A DNA stretch of 7,989 nt. Source: Pseudomonadota bacterium. Its GTDB lineage: Bacteria > Pseudomonadota > Alphaproteobacteria > Rhizobiales > Methylopilaceae. Within the stretch, counting starts at the first letter, position 1. Each line of letters begins with the position of its first letter. The stretch is from assembly GCA_023389135.1 (NCBI GenBank), contig JAEWEX010000521.1, positions 1 through 7,989 of the forward strand. Reading direction: 5' to 3'. Below, piece after piece: positions 1 to 6,023 of this stretch. Below the pieces are notes generated by a model. That model ran no database searches. It worked only from the letters and a program-made list of their open reading frames with translations, and had not been told where the DNA came from. A program made the position numbers and the translations under genes.

Positions 1-485
1 ACCAGGCGATCTGGAACGGCCCGGCGCGCGACTTCATCCTGCCCGCCAACCCCAACCTCCAGATCGCCGGAGGCGCGCTGGCGACGGCCGGGGACCTTCC
101 CGGGCTGGCTGCGGCCACCGGCCTGCCGGACGCCGCGCTGACGGCGACCGTCGCCGCCTACAACCGGGCGGTCGATTCCGGCGCCACGGCCGTGCTATCC
201 CCGCCGCGGACCGCCGCGCGACACCGCCCCTGGCCGATCCGCGTCGCGCCGTTCCACGCCGTGCCGCTGGCCGCCGGCATCACCTACACCATGGGCGGCA
301 TCGCCATCGACGCAGCGAGCCGCGCGCTCGACGGCGACGACCGGCCCATACCGGGCCTCTATGCCGCGGGCTGCACCACCGGCGGGCTCGAAGGCGGCAC
401 CGCAGCCGGCTATGTGGGCGGGCTGGTCAAGTCCGGCGTCAGCGCGCTCAGGGCCGCCGAAGCCATCGCCGCCGCGCGATCCTGA
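1..485 (+). CDS. FAD-dependent oxidoreductase, C-terminal part (cut by window start)
   Basis: Open from the window edge in the frame whose first full codon is at position 3; it ends with TGA at 483-485, giving 160 visible residues. The tail has the hallmarks of the FAD_binding_2 family (fumarate reductase / ketosteroid dehydrogenase / tricarballylate dehydrogenase-type flavoproteins): a PFHAVPLAAGITYTMGGIAID stretch at about 249-311, where the substrate-binding part rejoins the FAD domain, and then GLYAAGCTTGGLEGG at about 355-399, the classic 'pGLYAaGe..gg..G' segment that contacts FAD. Members of this family oxidise or reduce C-C bonds next to a carbonyl or carboxylate, using FAD. The substrate cannot be read from this end of the protein. 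The next gene starts 28 bp downstream on the same strand, so the two are probably co-transcribed. An internal GTG at 192 is not the true start, because the homology runs through it to the window edge. The family is confident; the substrate is unknown. Confidence 0.85.
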   Translation, partial: QAIWNGPARDFILPANPNLQIAGGALATAGDLPGLAAATGLPDAALTATVAAYNRAVDSGATAVLSPPRTAARHRPWPIRVAPFHAVPLAAGITYTMGGIAIDAASRALDGDDRPIPGLYAAGCTTGGLEGGTAAGYVGGLVKSGVSALRAAEAIAAARS

Positions 486-513
486 CGCCGACCGAACACG
501 GGGAGTGAAGCCG

Positions 514-1146
514 ATGCCCAAGGGCCTGTTGATGGTCGCCATGCAGCCCGCCGCCGGAGAGGAGGAGGAATTCCAGGACTGGTACGACACCGAGCACGTG
601 CCCGAGCGCGCCGCCATCGACGGCTTCCTCACCGCACGGCGCTATGTCTGCACCTCGGGCTGGCCGCGCTACCTGGCGGCGTACGACCTGCGCGACCTCG
701 ACGTGCTGGGCGAAGCGGGCTACCGCGCGATCTCCGGCGCAAACTTCTCGCCGTGGTCGAAGCGGGTCCTGGCGCGCGTTCAGGGGCTCTACCGGGTCGA
801 GGGGCTCCAGGTCCATCCCGGAGAGGTTTCGGCCGGCGACAACGGGCAGTTCCCCTGGCTCACGCTGTGGCGGTTCCGCGGCGCGGGGGACGGAATGGCG
901 GCCGACATCCTGGCGGGCCTGGACGCGGCCTATGCGGGACGCCGCGAGGTGGTGCAGACGCGCCTGTTCCGCTCCACCTATGACGGCGAGGGCGACCATG
1001 TGGCGCTGGTGGAGACGCGCGCCCCGGGCGAGGCGGTGCCGCTCGACATGGCGGCGCTGGGACCGGCCGGCGAGCGCCTCGACCTGCTCAACCACTATGC
1101 CCGCTACTGGCGCCACGGCCGCCTGCACGGCGTCCTGTCGGACTGA
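514..1146 (+). CDS. EthD-like / dimeric alpha-beta barrel protein with two half-domains
   Basis: Protein of 210 residues. ATG 514 is chosen because a GGGGAG ribosome-binding site lies 8 nt upstream (about 500-505), it follows the stop of the preceding flavoprotein gene, and conserved-looking sequence begins at once (MPKGLLMVAMQP). The frame stays open further upstream, but that stretch would overlap the flavoprotein gene and looks like a shadow. Residues 5-100 read as a ferredoxin-like alpha/beta unit: strand LLMVAMQP, then FQDWYDTEHVPER (20-32), the W-x-x-x-H-xx-E type signature of EthD and related small catabolic proteins, then strand ARRYVC and a helix. Residues 115-200 look like a second, diverged unit (WLTLWRF, VVQTRLFRST, HVALVET, LLNHYARYW). 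Two such units in one chain would form the barrel that shorter family members make by dimerising. Proteins of this type sit in operons for degrading aromatic or steroid-like compounds; the exact role is unknown. I see no signal peptide or membrane segment. Confidence 0.82.
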   Translation: MPKGLLMVAMQPAAGEEEEFQDWYDTEHVPERAAIDGFLTARRYVCTSGWPRYLAAYDLRDLDVLGEAGYRAISGANFSPWSKRVLARVQGLYRVEGLQVHPGEVSAGDNGQFPWLTLWRFRGAGDGMAADILAGLDAAYAGRREVVQTRLFRSTYDGEGDHVALVETRAPGEAVPLDMAALGPAGERLDLLNHYARYWRHGRLHGVLSD

Positions 1147-1161
1147 CGCCGGCGCGGGGCC

Positions 1162-1986
1162 TCAGGAGCGGCGCGGCTGGGCGGCCGCGCGCACCCGCGA
1201 CGCCGGCCGCGCGCCCGGCTCGTCGGCGATGGCGAGGTAGGTGGTCCAGCCCTCGTCGGTGACCACCGAGCGCATCAGCAGTTCGAGATTGGTCGCGACA
1301 TACTCGTCGAACGTGGTCACGTCCTTGAACCGCCAGTATTTCAGCGCCCAGGTGTGGGCCACCATGATGGTCTGGTAGACGAACAGCTCCACATTGATCG
1401 GCCTGAAATAACCGCCGTCCACGCACAGCTTCGCGCAGCGGCCGATCAGCTCGTTGCTTTCGATCTCCATGTTCTTGATGGCTTCGCGCTGATCGGCGCG
1501 CAGCGATTTCGTCTCGCGATAGGTCAGCATCGTGGCGTCGCGGTTGGCGTCGATGACGCTGCAATAGGCCTTGAAGCCGGCGACGAACTTGTGGACCGGG
1601 TGTTTCACCGTGCCCATGGCGGCTGGCACCGCGCGCTTGTTGGTGTGGACGATCAGCTGCAGCGCCAGGAAGAGGATGTCCTCCTTGTCGGTCACATACT
1701 GGTAGATCAGCCCCGGGCTGACGCCGGTCGCCTCCGCGATCTCCTTGACGGTGGTGGCGTGGTAGCCCTTGCGCGAGAACAGCGTGATGGCGGTGCGGAC
1801 GAACTGCGTGCGGCGGTGGGTGACGAGATCGACGTCCTCGACCTGGCTCTTCACCAGTCCCGCCAGCTTCGGATCGGAGAACCAGGCGTCGTCTCCGCCG
1901 GCCGGCTCCGCCCGGGTGCGCGATGCGCGCCGGGCCTTTGCGACCGGCGCCGCCGACGTCGCCTTTCCCTTGGTCACCCTCGGCAT
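1162..1986 (-). CDS. TetR/AcrR-family transcriptional regulator (FadR/KstR2-like C-terminal domain)
   Basis: Protein of 274 residues starting at ATG 1986 (complement). A TTG at 2058 would extend the frame by 24 residues, but MPRVTKGK is a more natural beginning; the ribosome-binding site is weak either way (a run of six G at 2005-2000 and GGGAAC at 1997-1992). Residues 1-50 are a basic, low-complexity tail, longer than usual. Residues 58-110 form the TetR helix-turn-helix: RRTQFVRTAITLFSRKGYHA, then TTVKEIAEATGVSPGLIYQY and VTDKEDIL, very close to the family consensus. Residues 125-245 fit the TetR_C_24 ligand-binding domain of KstR2 and FadR-like regulators (YRETKSLRADQREAIKNME at 156-174). 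Such proteins commonly bind acyl-CoA thioesters and repress fatty-acid or steroid catabolism. It converges on the EthD-like gene with a 15-bp gap, so it may control that pair. Palindromes upstream suggest autoregulation. The ligand and targets are inferred, not shown. Confidence 0.93.
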   Translation of the reverse strand: MPRVTKGKATSAAPVAKARRASRTRAEPAGGDDAWFSDPKLAGLVKSQVEDVDLVTHRRTQFVRTAITLFSRKGYHATTVKEIAEATGVSPGLIYQYVTDKEDILFLALQLIVHTNKRAVPAAMGTVKHPVHKFVAGFKAYCSVIDANRDATMLTYRETKSLRADQREAIKNMEIESNELIGRCAKLCVDGGYFRPINVELFVYQTIMVAHTWALKYWRFKDVTTFDEYVATNLELLMRSVVTDEGWTTYLAIADEPGARPASRVRAAAQPRRS

Positions 1987-2041
1987 GATCAGTTCCCATC
2001 CCCCCGATTGTTGAAGAATAGCATTCGCCCGATCATGCCGA
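1980..2041. repeat. 11-bp perfect inverted repeat bracketing the tetR start and promoter
   Basis: TCGGCATGATC at 1980-1990 is the exact reverse complement of GATCATGCCGA at 2031-2041, with 40 bp between the arms. The inner arm covers the regulator's start codon, and the outer arm lies between the hexamers of its candidate promoter. Such a paired arrangement could be two binding sites for a repressor or for another protein, or an mRNA structure. A chance repeat is possible but not likely at this length and position. Confidence 0.55.
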
Positions 2042-2043
2042 AA
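2015..2043 (-). promoter_or_regulatory. Candidate promoter of the tetR gene
   Basis: Read on the complement: TTTCGG at 2043-2038, a 17-bp spacer, then TATTCT at 2020-2015 as the -10 (4 of 6 to consensus). The start of transcription would fall near 2008, about 20 nt before ATG 1986. The -10 lies inside a small palindrome, GAAT-AGC-ATTC (2016-2026), which would suit repression. The -35 is poor, so the call is tentative. Confidence 0.35.
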
Positions 2044-2180
2044 CGCAATCGCGGCCAAAGTCTACGACCTGCGGGCCTCGCGCCCTACTCCGTCCGCCGG
2101 GCGCCGGCGCGGCCGGCTTTCGCGGGCGATGCGGGCGGTCGCGCAATGGAGGGCGGAGTGCGGGGAATCGACGCCTCAGG

Positions 2181-2200
2181 ATGAATGATCATACATTCGT
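2181..2200. promoter_or_regulatory. Candidate TetR-family operator (FadR-like palindrome)
   Basis: ATGAATGATCATACATTCGT contains GAATG (2183-2187) and CATTC (2194-2198) as inverted arms, separated by 6 bp and centred on the palindrome TGATCA. From memory, the operator of the TetR-family FadR of Bacillus has the form TGAATGA...TCATTCA, which this resembles closely. On the complement the sequence also contains TATGAT (2193-2188), a good -10 hexamer, so an operator/promoter overlap is possible, although I find no clear -35. It lies about 195 bp upstream of the TetR gene and about 110 bp beyond the end of glyS. The symmetry is visible; the regulator that binds it is inferred. Confidence 0.45.
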
Positions 2201-2312
2201 TGCAGGTGCGACCTAGTTCGAAAATCGACCAGCAGATATTCGCTCCACGCAAAGCGCGGCGGGAATTGCGGGTTTGCGGAAATCCGGCCGATCCGCCGCG
2301 CCGGTCGCGCGG

Positions 2313-4430
2313 TCAGCCCTCGATGCGCGACAGGTCCGCCACCGCGCGCGTGGCCCGGCGGAGGCCTGCAAGCAGCCTGAGCCGGTTGATGCGGATCGCG
2401 GCATCGTCGGCGTTGACGGTCACCTCGTCGAAGAAGGCGTCGATGGGGTAGCGCAGCCGCGACAGCCGCTTCATGGCGTCGACGAAGTTTTCCGCCTCGA
2501 CGTCGGCGGCGACGTCGGTGCCCACCGTGTCGACCGCGACGAACAGGGTGCCCTCGGCGTCCTCGATGAACGCGTCGGGATCGGCCGCGTCCTCGAAGGC
2601 GCCGTCCCCGTCCTTCTTCTCCTCGGCGCGCAGGATGTTGGCGGCGCGCTTGTAGCCGGCCAGGAGGTTGCGCCCGTCCTCGGTCTCCAGCATGCGCGCC
2701 AGCGCGTCGATGCGGCGCAGCGCGAGGATGACGTCTCCATCGGTCTCGACGGCGAACACGGCGTCCACCAGATCGTGGCGCTGACCCTGCTCGCGCAACT
2801 GGACCTTGAGGCGGTCGACCAGGAACGCCATCAGGTCGCCGGCGACCGCGCGCGCCTCCTTGGCGGCTCCGCGCTCGTCTGCGCCGTCCTTCAGACGCAC
2901 GAGGTGGAGCGCCACATAGGGTTCCAGCAGTGCGCGCAGCTTCAGCCTGACGCCGTTCTCGAGGATGATGCGGATCACGCCCAGCGCCGCCCGGCGCAGC
3001 GCATAGGGGTCCTTGGAGCCTGTCGGCTTCTCGCCGATCGCCCAGAAGCCGGTCAGCACGTCGAGCTTGTCGGCCAGCGCCACCGCGATCGAGACCGGAT
3101 CGCGCGGCACCCGGTCGGACGGCCCCTGCGGCTTGTAGTGGTCCTCCAGCGCCTGCGCCTGGGCAAGGCTGCGGCCCTGCAGCGAGGCGAGATAGCGGCC
3201 GATCAGGCCCTGCAGCTCGGGGAACTCGCCCACGGTCTCGGTGACGAGATCGGCCTTGGCGATGCGCGCGGCGTCCTCGGCCTCGTCGGCATCGGCCCGG
3301 GCGGACGGCGCGATCTCGCGGGCCAGCGCCACCATGCGCTCCACCCGGTCGCCCTGGGTCCCGAGCTTCTCGTGGAACACGACGCTGCCGAGCTTGCGGG
3401 CGCGCTCCTCCAGCGGGATCCGCTTGTCCGTCTCCCAGAAGAACCGGGCGTCGGCGAGGCGCGCGCGCACCACGCGCTCGTTGCCGGCCACGATCTCGCG
3501 CCCGCCATCGGCCGGCTCGATGTTGGCGACCATGAGGAAGCGGTTGGCGAGCCTGCTGGTGCGCGGATCGCGCAGCACGAAGCATTTCTGGTTGGCCCGG
3601 ATGGTGGAGCGGATCACCTCCTCCGGCACCTGCAGGAAGCTTTCCTCGAACGAGCCCATCAGCACCACCGGCCATTCGACCAGGCCCGCCACCTCGTCCA
3701 CCAGCGCCTCGTCCTCGACGAGGTCGAGCCCGGCGGCGAAGGCGAGGCCGCGGGCGTCATGGGCGATGATGTCGCGGCGGCGGGCGGGATCGAGCACCAC
3801 CTTCGCCGCCTCCAGCGACGCCACGTAGTCGTCCAGCCGCCGGACCCGGATCGGCTCCGGCGCGAGGAAGCGATGACCCTGCGTCAGGTTGCCCGACGGG
3901 ACGCCGTCGACCTCGATCGGCACGGTCTCCGGCTCCTCGTCGGGGCCGCCGAAGGTGCACAGGATCGACCGCAGGGGCCGCACCCAGCGCAGTTCGCCCT
4001 CGCCGGATCGCATGGATTTGGGCCACGGGAACGCGCGCACCACCTCGGGCACGATCTCCGCCACCAGCGCCGGCGTGATCCGGCCCGGCTTCTCGATGAC
4101 GGCGAGGTAGAAGTCGCCCTTGGGATCCTGCTGGACGATGGCCTCGGTGATGGCGGACAGCCCCGCCGCCTTGAGGAAGCCTGCCAGCGCCTTGTCCGGT
4201 GCGCCGACCCGCGGTCCCTTGCGCTCCTCGCGCCGGTCCGGCTGGCGGGCGGGCAGCCCCTGGACCGCCAGCGCCAGCCGGCGCGGCGTGGCGTAGGCGA
4301 CGGCCCCCTCATAGGTGACGCCGGCTTCGACCAGCGCCTCGGTGACGAGCCGCTTCAGATCCTCCGCGGCGCGCTGCTGCATGCGCGCGGGAATTTCCTC
4401 GGAGAACAGTTCGAGAAGGAGGTCGGGCAT
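2313..4430 (-). CDS. glyS: Glycine--tRNA ligase beta subunit
   Basis: Protein of 705 residues, the usual length for GlyS. It is half of the alpha2-beta2 bacterial glycyl-tRNA synthetase: GlyQ carries the catalytic core, while GlyS binds tRNA-Gly. ATG 4430 (complement) is chosen because the family begins right there ([15 protein letters not shown]); the frame is open upstream only by base composition. Residues about 3-560 form the tRNA_synt_2f region, with [15 protein letters not shown] (252-266), [10 protein letters not shown] (296-305), [20 protein letters not shown] (316-335), [14 protein letters not shown] (352-365, in the HD-like domain) and [20 protein letters not shown] (461-480). Residues about 580-690 are the DALR-like anticodon-binding domain, ending [20 protein letters not shown]. 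The gene looks intact. Neighbours are unusual: glyQ, normally just upstream, is absent, and the upstream gene (moaB) is divergent across a 239-bp gap. The ribosome-binding site is weak (GGAG 14 nt before ATG). Long open frames antisense to it are composition artefacts. Confidence 0.97.
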   Translation of the reverse strand: MPDLLLELFSEEIPARMQQRAAEDLKRLVTEALVEAGVTYEGAVAYATPRRLALAVQGLPARQPDRREERKGPRVGAPDKALAGFLKAAGLSAITEAIVQQDPKGDFYLAVIEKPGRITPALVAEIVPEVVRAFPWPKSMRSGEGELRWVRPLRSILCTFGGPDEEPETVPIEVDGVPSGNLTQGHRFLAPEPIRVRRLDDYVASLEAAKVVLDPARRRDIIAHDARGLAFAAGLDLVEDEALVDEVAGLVEWPVVLMGSFEESFLQVPEEVIRSTIRANQKCFVLRDPRTSRLANRFLMVANIEPADGGREIVAGNERVVRARLADARFFWETDKRIPLEERARKLGSVVFHEKLGTQGDRVERMVALAREIAPSARADADEAEDAARIAKADLVTETVGEFPELQGLIGRYLASLQGRSLAQAQALEDHYKPQGPSDRVPRDPVSIAVALADKLDVLTGFWAIGEKPTGSKDPYALRRAALGVIRIILENGVRLKLRALLEPYVALHLVRLKDGADERGAAKEARAVAGDLMAFLVDRLKVQLREQGQRHDLVDAVFAVETDGDVILALRRIDALARMLETEDGRNLLAGYKRAANILRAEEKKDGDGAFEDAADPDAFIEDAEGTLFVAVDTVGTDVAADVEAENFVDAMKRLSRLRYPIDAFFDEVTVNADDAAIRINRLRLLAGLRRATRAVADLSRIEG

Positions 4431-4597
4431 GGCGGCTCTGGGGGCTCCGCGCGGCTCTGGCCGGTGATCTGGCGGAAGCGGAACGGGGCGCTCTGTTGCG
4501 GACGGAAACTCGGTCCGCCCGTCGTAGCGAGCCCGGGGGGCGCTGTCCATATGCCGGCGGGCCCGGACGGTGCGCCTGTTGCCCGCCCCGGGCGTCC

Positions 4598-4626
4598 TTG
4601 ACTTCCCGGCCTCCGCCGCAACACGC
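4598..4626 (+). promoter_or_regulatory. Possible moaB promoter (-35 element only is good)
   Basis: CTTGACT at 4597-4603 gives a strong alphaproteobacterial-type -35 (TTGACT). Seventeen bp later the sequence is ACACGC (4621-4626), a poor -10. It is the only promoter-like signal in the very GC-rich 239-bp divergent gap between glyS and moaB (4431-4669), and it sits about 45-70 bp before the moaB start. I found no comparable signal for glyS in the other direction. Confidence 0.25.
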
Positions 4627-4669
4627 TCGGCCGCCGCCCGCCCCCTGCGCCGGAGCAACGGACCGCGAC

Positions 4670-5218
4670 ATGTCCCGCATCGACGACGCCCGCCCTTTCG
4701 TGCCGCTCGGCATCGCCGTGCTCACCGTGTCCGACACGCGCAGCCTCGACGAGGACCGCTCGGGCTCGACGCTCGCCGAGCGGATCGCGGCGGCCGGCCA
4801 TCGCCTGGCCGGGCGCGCCATCGTGCCCGACGACCGCGGCGCCATCCGCGGCGCGGTGCAGGGCTGGATCGCCGATCCCGCCGTGGACGTGGTGATCACC
4901 ACGGGCGGAACCGGGTTCACCGGCCGGGACGTGACGCCGGAGGCGCTGGAGCCGCTGTTCGAGAAGCGCATGGAAGGCTTTTCCAGCCTGTTCCACACGC
5001 TTTCCAGCGCCAAGATCGGCACCTCGACGCTGCAGTCCCGGGCGACCGGGGGCCTGGCCGGCGGCACCTTCGTGTTCGTGCTGCCGGGCTCGCCCGGCGC
5101 CTGCCGCGACGCGTGGGACGGGGTGCTCGCGGCCCAGCTCGACTACCGCCACCGCCCGTGCAACTTCGTGGAGATCGCGCCGCGTCTGGACGAGCACCTG
5201 AAGCGCCGCAAGGGCTGA
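4670..5218 (+). CDS. moaB: Molybdenum cofactor biosynthesis protein MoaB (MoaB/Mog family)
   Basis: Protein of 182 residues from ATG 4670. The start is supported by the family N-terminus [10 protein letters not shown] typical of rhizobial-type MoaB; GGA at 4660-4662 or GGAG at 4652-4655 may serve the ribosome. The MoCF_biosynth domain spans about 12-160. Visible motifs are [11 protein letters not shown] (15-25), [20 protein letters not shown] (73-92), which includes the TGGTG loop that binds molybdopterin, and [10 protein letters not shown] (136-145). Family members bind molybdopterin and, in Mog/MogA, adenylate it before molybdate insertion; whether this MoaB is the active adenylyltransferase of the organism cannot be settled from the window. 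It is cytosolic, with no signal or membrane segment. The gene faces a glycosyltransferase gene, with only 4 bp between the two stop codons, so the transcripts must overlap or share a bidirectional stop. No other molybdenum cofactor gene is in view. Confidence 0.94.
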   Translation: MSRIDDARPFVPLGIAVLTVSDTRSLDEDRSGSTLAERIAAAGHRLAGRAIVPDDRGAIRGAVQGWIADPAVDVVITTGGTGFTGRDVTPEALEPLFEKRMEGFSSLFHTLSSAKIGTSTLQSRATGGLAGGTFVFVLPGSPGACRDAWDGVLAAQLDYRHRPCNFVEIAPRLDEHLKRRKG

Positions 5219-5222
5219 CGCC

Positions 5223-5897
5223 TCAGAGATAGAGCCGCGCCAGCAGCCGCGGCGGCACGCGCAGCGCCAGCAGGCCGAAGCCCACCGCCCTGCGCGCCGA
5301 GGGCCGCGGCCGGACGGGCCGGGCCAGCGCACGGGCGCGCAGCGTCACGATCCGGCTGCGGCCGATGCGGCGGGCGAGGTCGGCATCCTCCATGGCCGGC
5401 AGCGGCCGGAAACCGCCCAGACGCTCGTAGAACCCGTGATGGATGAGCAGCCCCTGCTCCGGCGTCGGCACGCCGGTGACGAAGCGTCCAAGGCCGCTGA
5501 GCAACTCCTGCGCCCGCGCGCCCGGCCCGGTCTCGTCCACCGCGTGGCGGAACACCATGGCGGTGCGGTGGACCGCGCCCCTGCGCTCGATCGTCTCGAT
5601 GGTATGACGGGCCTCCATGTGCCAGGCCGGCTCCAGCGTCACCCCCGGCGCAAGGAACATCAGCCACGGCCCCTTGGCGCGCCTGGCGCCCTCCGCGAGC
5701 CGCAGCGCCCGGTCGACGGGCCCGTCCAGCACCACGCAGCCGGCGAAGTCCGCCACGTCGCGCGTCCTGTCGGTCGAGCCGCCATCGACCACCACCACGT
5801 CGCGCACCATGCCGTCGGCCGCCGCCGAGACCAGGGCCGCAAGCGTCGGCACCAGCGCCCGCTCGTCGTCGAGGGCAGGGATCACCACACTGATCAT
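5223..5897 (-). CDS. Family 2 glycosyltransferase (TIGR04283-like)
   Basis: Protein of 224 residues from ATG 5897 (complement), with GGAAAGG 4 nt upstream as ribosome-binding site. The frame stays open far upstream, but that part is antisense to the radical SAM and VOC genes and is not coding. The GT-A fold is clear: MISVVIPALDDERALVPTLA (1-20) begins the nucleotide-sugar domain, DVVVVDGGSTDRTRDVA (33-49) holds the DGGSTD motif of GT2 enzymes, and EQGLLIHHGFYERLGGFRPL (147-166) followed by MEDADLARRI (169-178) is the acceptor/catalytic end, with the ED pair as probable catalytic base. The order of motifs and the short length match the TIGR04283 group ('rSAM/selenodomain-associated' transferases), some of which are named for arsenosugar synthesis; I see no arsenic gene here to support that role. 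The C-terminus (about 188-224) is rich in R, L and P and may lie at the membrane, but it is not a clear transmembrane helix. Substrate unknown. Confidence 0.9.
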   Translation of the reverse strand: MISVVIPALDDERALVPTLAALVSAAADGMVRDVVVVDGGSTDRTRDVADFAGCVVLDGPVDRALRLAEGARRAKGPWLMFLAPGVTLEPAWHMEARHTIETIERRGAVHRTAMVFRHAVDETGPGARAQELLSGLGRFVTGVPTPEQGLLIHHGFYERLGGFRPLPAMEDADLARRIGRSRIVTLRARALARPVRPRPSARRAVGFGLLALRVPPRLLARLYL

Positions 5898-5925
5898 GGG
5901 ACCTTTCCGTTGAATTCGCGCGTTC

Positions 5926-5953
5926 AGAATACAGCATGTGAAACGTATGCGAA
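5926..5953 (-). promoter_or_regulatory. Candidate promoter of the glycosyltransferase gene
   Basis: On the complement: TTCGCA at 5953-5948, a 16-bp spacer, then TATTCT at 5931-5926 preceded directly by TG. Transcription would start near 5918, about 20 nt before ATG 5897. The same TATTCT hexamer appears in the candidate tetR promoter. Tentative, since the -35 matches at 4 of 6 and the spacing is short. Confidence 0.3.
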
Positions 5954-5984
5954 ACGCCGCATCTCGCACATGCGAAGACACAAT

Positions 5985-5999
5985 GTTCTTGTTTTGTTC
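5985..5999 (+). promoter_or_regulatory. LexA (SOS) box, alphaproteobacterial type GTTC-N7-GTTC
   Basis: GTTCTTGTTTTGTTC is a perfect match to the direct-repeat LexA site known in alphaproteobacteria (GTTC-N7-GTTC), including the T-rich spacer typical of real sites. A further GTTC follows immediately at 6000-6003. The box ends 24 nt before the ATG of the radical SAM gene, a position where bound LexA would block transcription. It lies about 90 bp from the divergent glycosyltransferase start, so it could affect that gene too, but less directly. The sequence match is plain; LexA binding here is inferred. Confidence 0.72.
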
Positions 6000-6023
6000 G
6001 TTCTCCGGTGCTAGGTAGGCCAG

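Larger units (their letters stand above)
1987..2312. other. Intergenic region between tetR and glyS, 326 bp
   Basis: I find no convincing gene on either strand. The part nearest tetR (1987-2045) and the part from about 2175 to 2245 are visibly richer in A+T than the surroundings and hold the palindromes described separately. The middle, about 2060-2170, is plain GC-rich sequence. Near the end of glyS there is a loose CGCAAA (2248-2253) / TTTGCG (2273-2278) inverted repeat, and a weak GCGGA/TCCGC pair close by. Neither is followed by a T-run on the glyS strand, so I do not call a terminator. Both genes are on the minus strand, so read-through from glyS into tetR cannot be excluded. Confidence 0.6.

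Noticed and set aside
195..1128. Open frames on the minus strand opposite the flavoprotein and EthD-like genes
   Set aside because: No recognisable motif, no ribosome-binding site, and repetitive composition; shadows of the plus-strand genes.
1354..2184. A plus-strand open frame antisense to tetR
   Set aside because: The TetR product on the minus strand has a clear helix-turn-helix; the plus-strand product has no family features and runs into the intergenic palindromes.
2248..2312. Rho-independent terminator of glyS
   Set aside because: Only short, mismatched inverted repeats are present and none is followed by a T-run on the glyS strand.
2176..3675. A long second open frame on the minus strand inside glyS and past its end
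   Set aside because: Its product is low-complexity (R, G, A, P) and it overlaps glyS in another frame on the same strand; a composition artefact.
2274..4601. A long open frame on the plus strand covering the whole glyS region
   Set aside because: It is antisense to a gene whose product matches GlyS from end to end. Its translation is rich in R, H, D, G and A without domain motifs, as expected from the reverse frame of very GC-rich coding DNA.
4431..4669. A small gene or remnant of glyQ upstream of glyS
   Set aside because: Translation of this stretch gives only proline/arginine/alanine-rich sequence with nothing resembling GlyQ.
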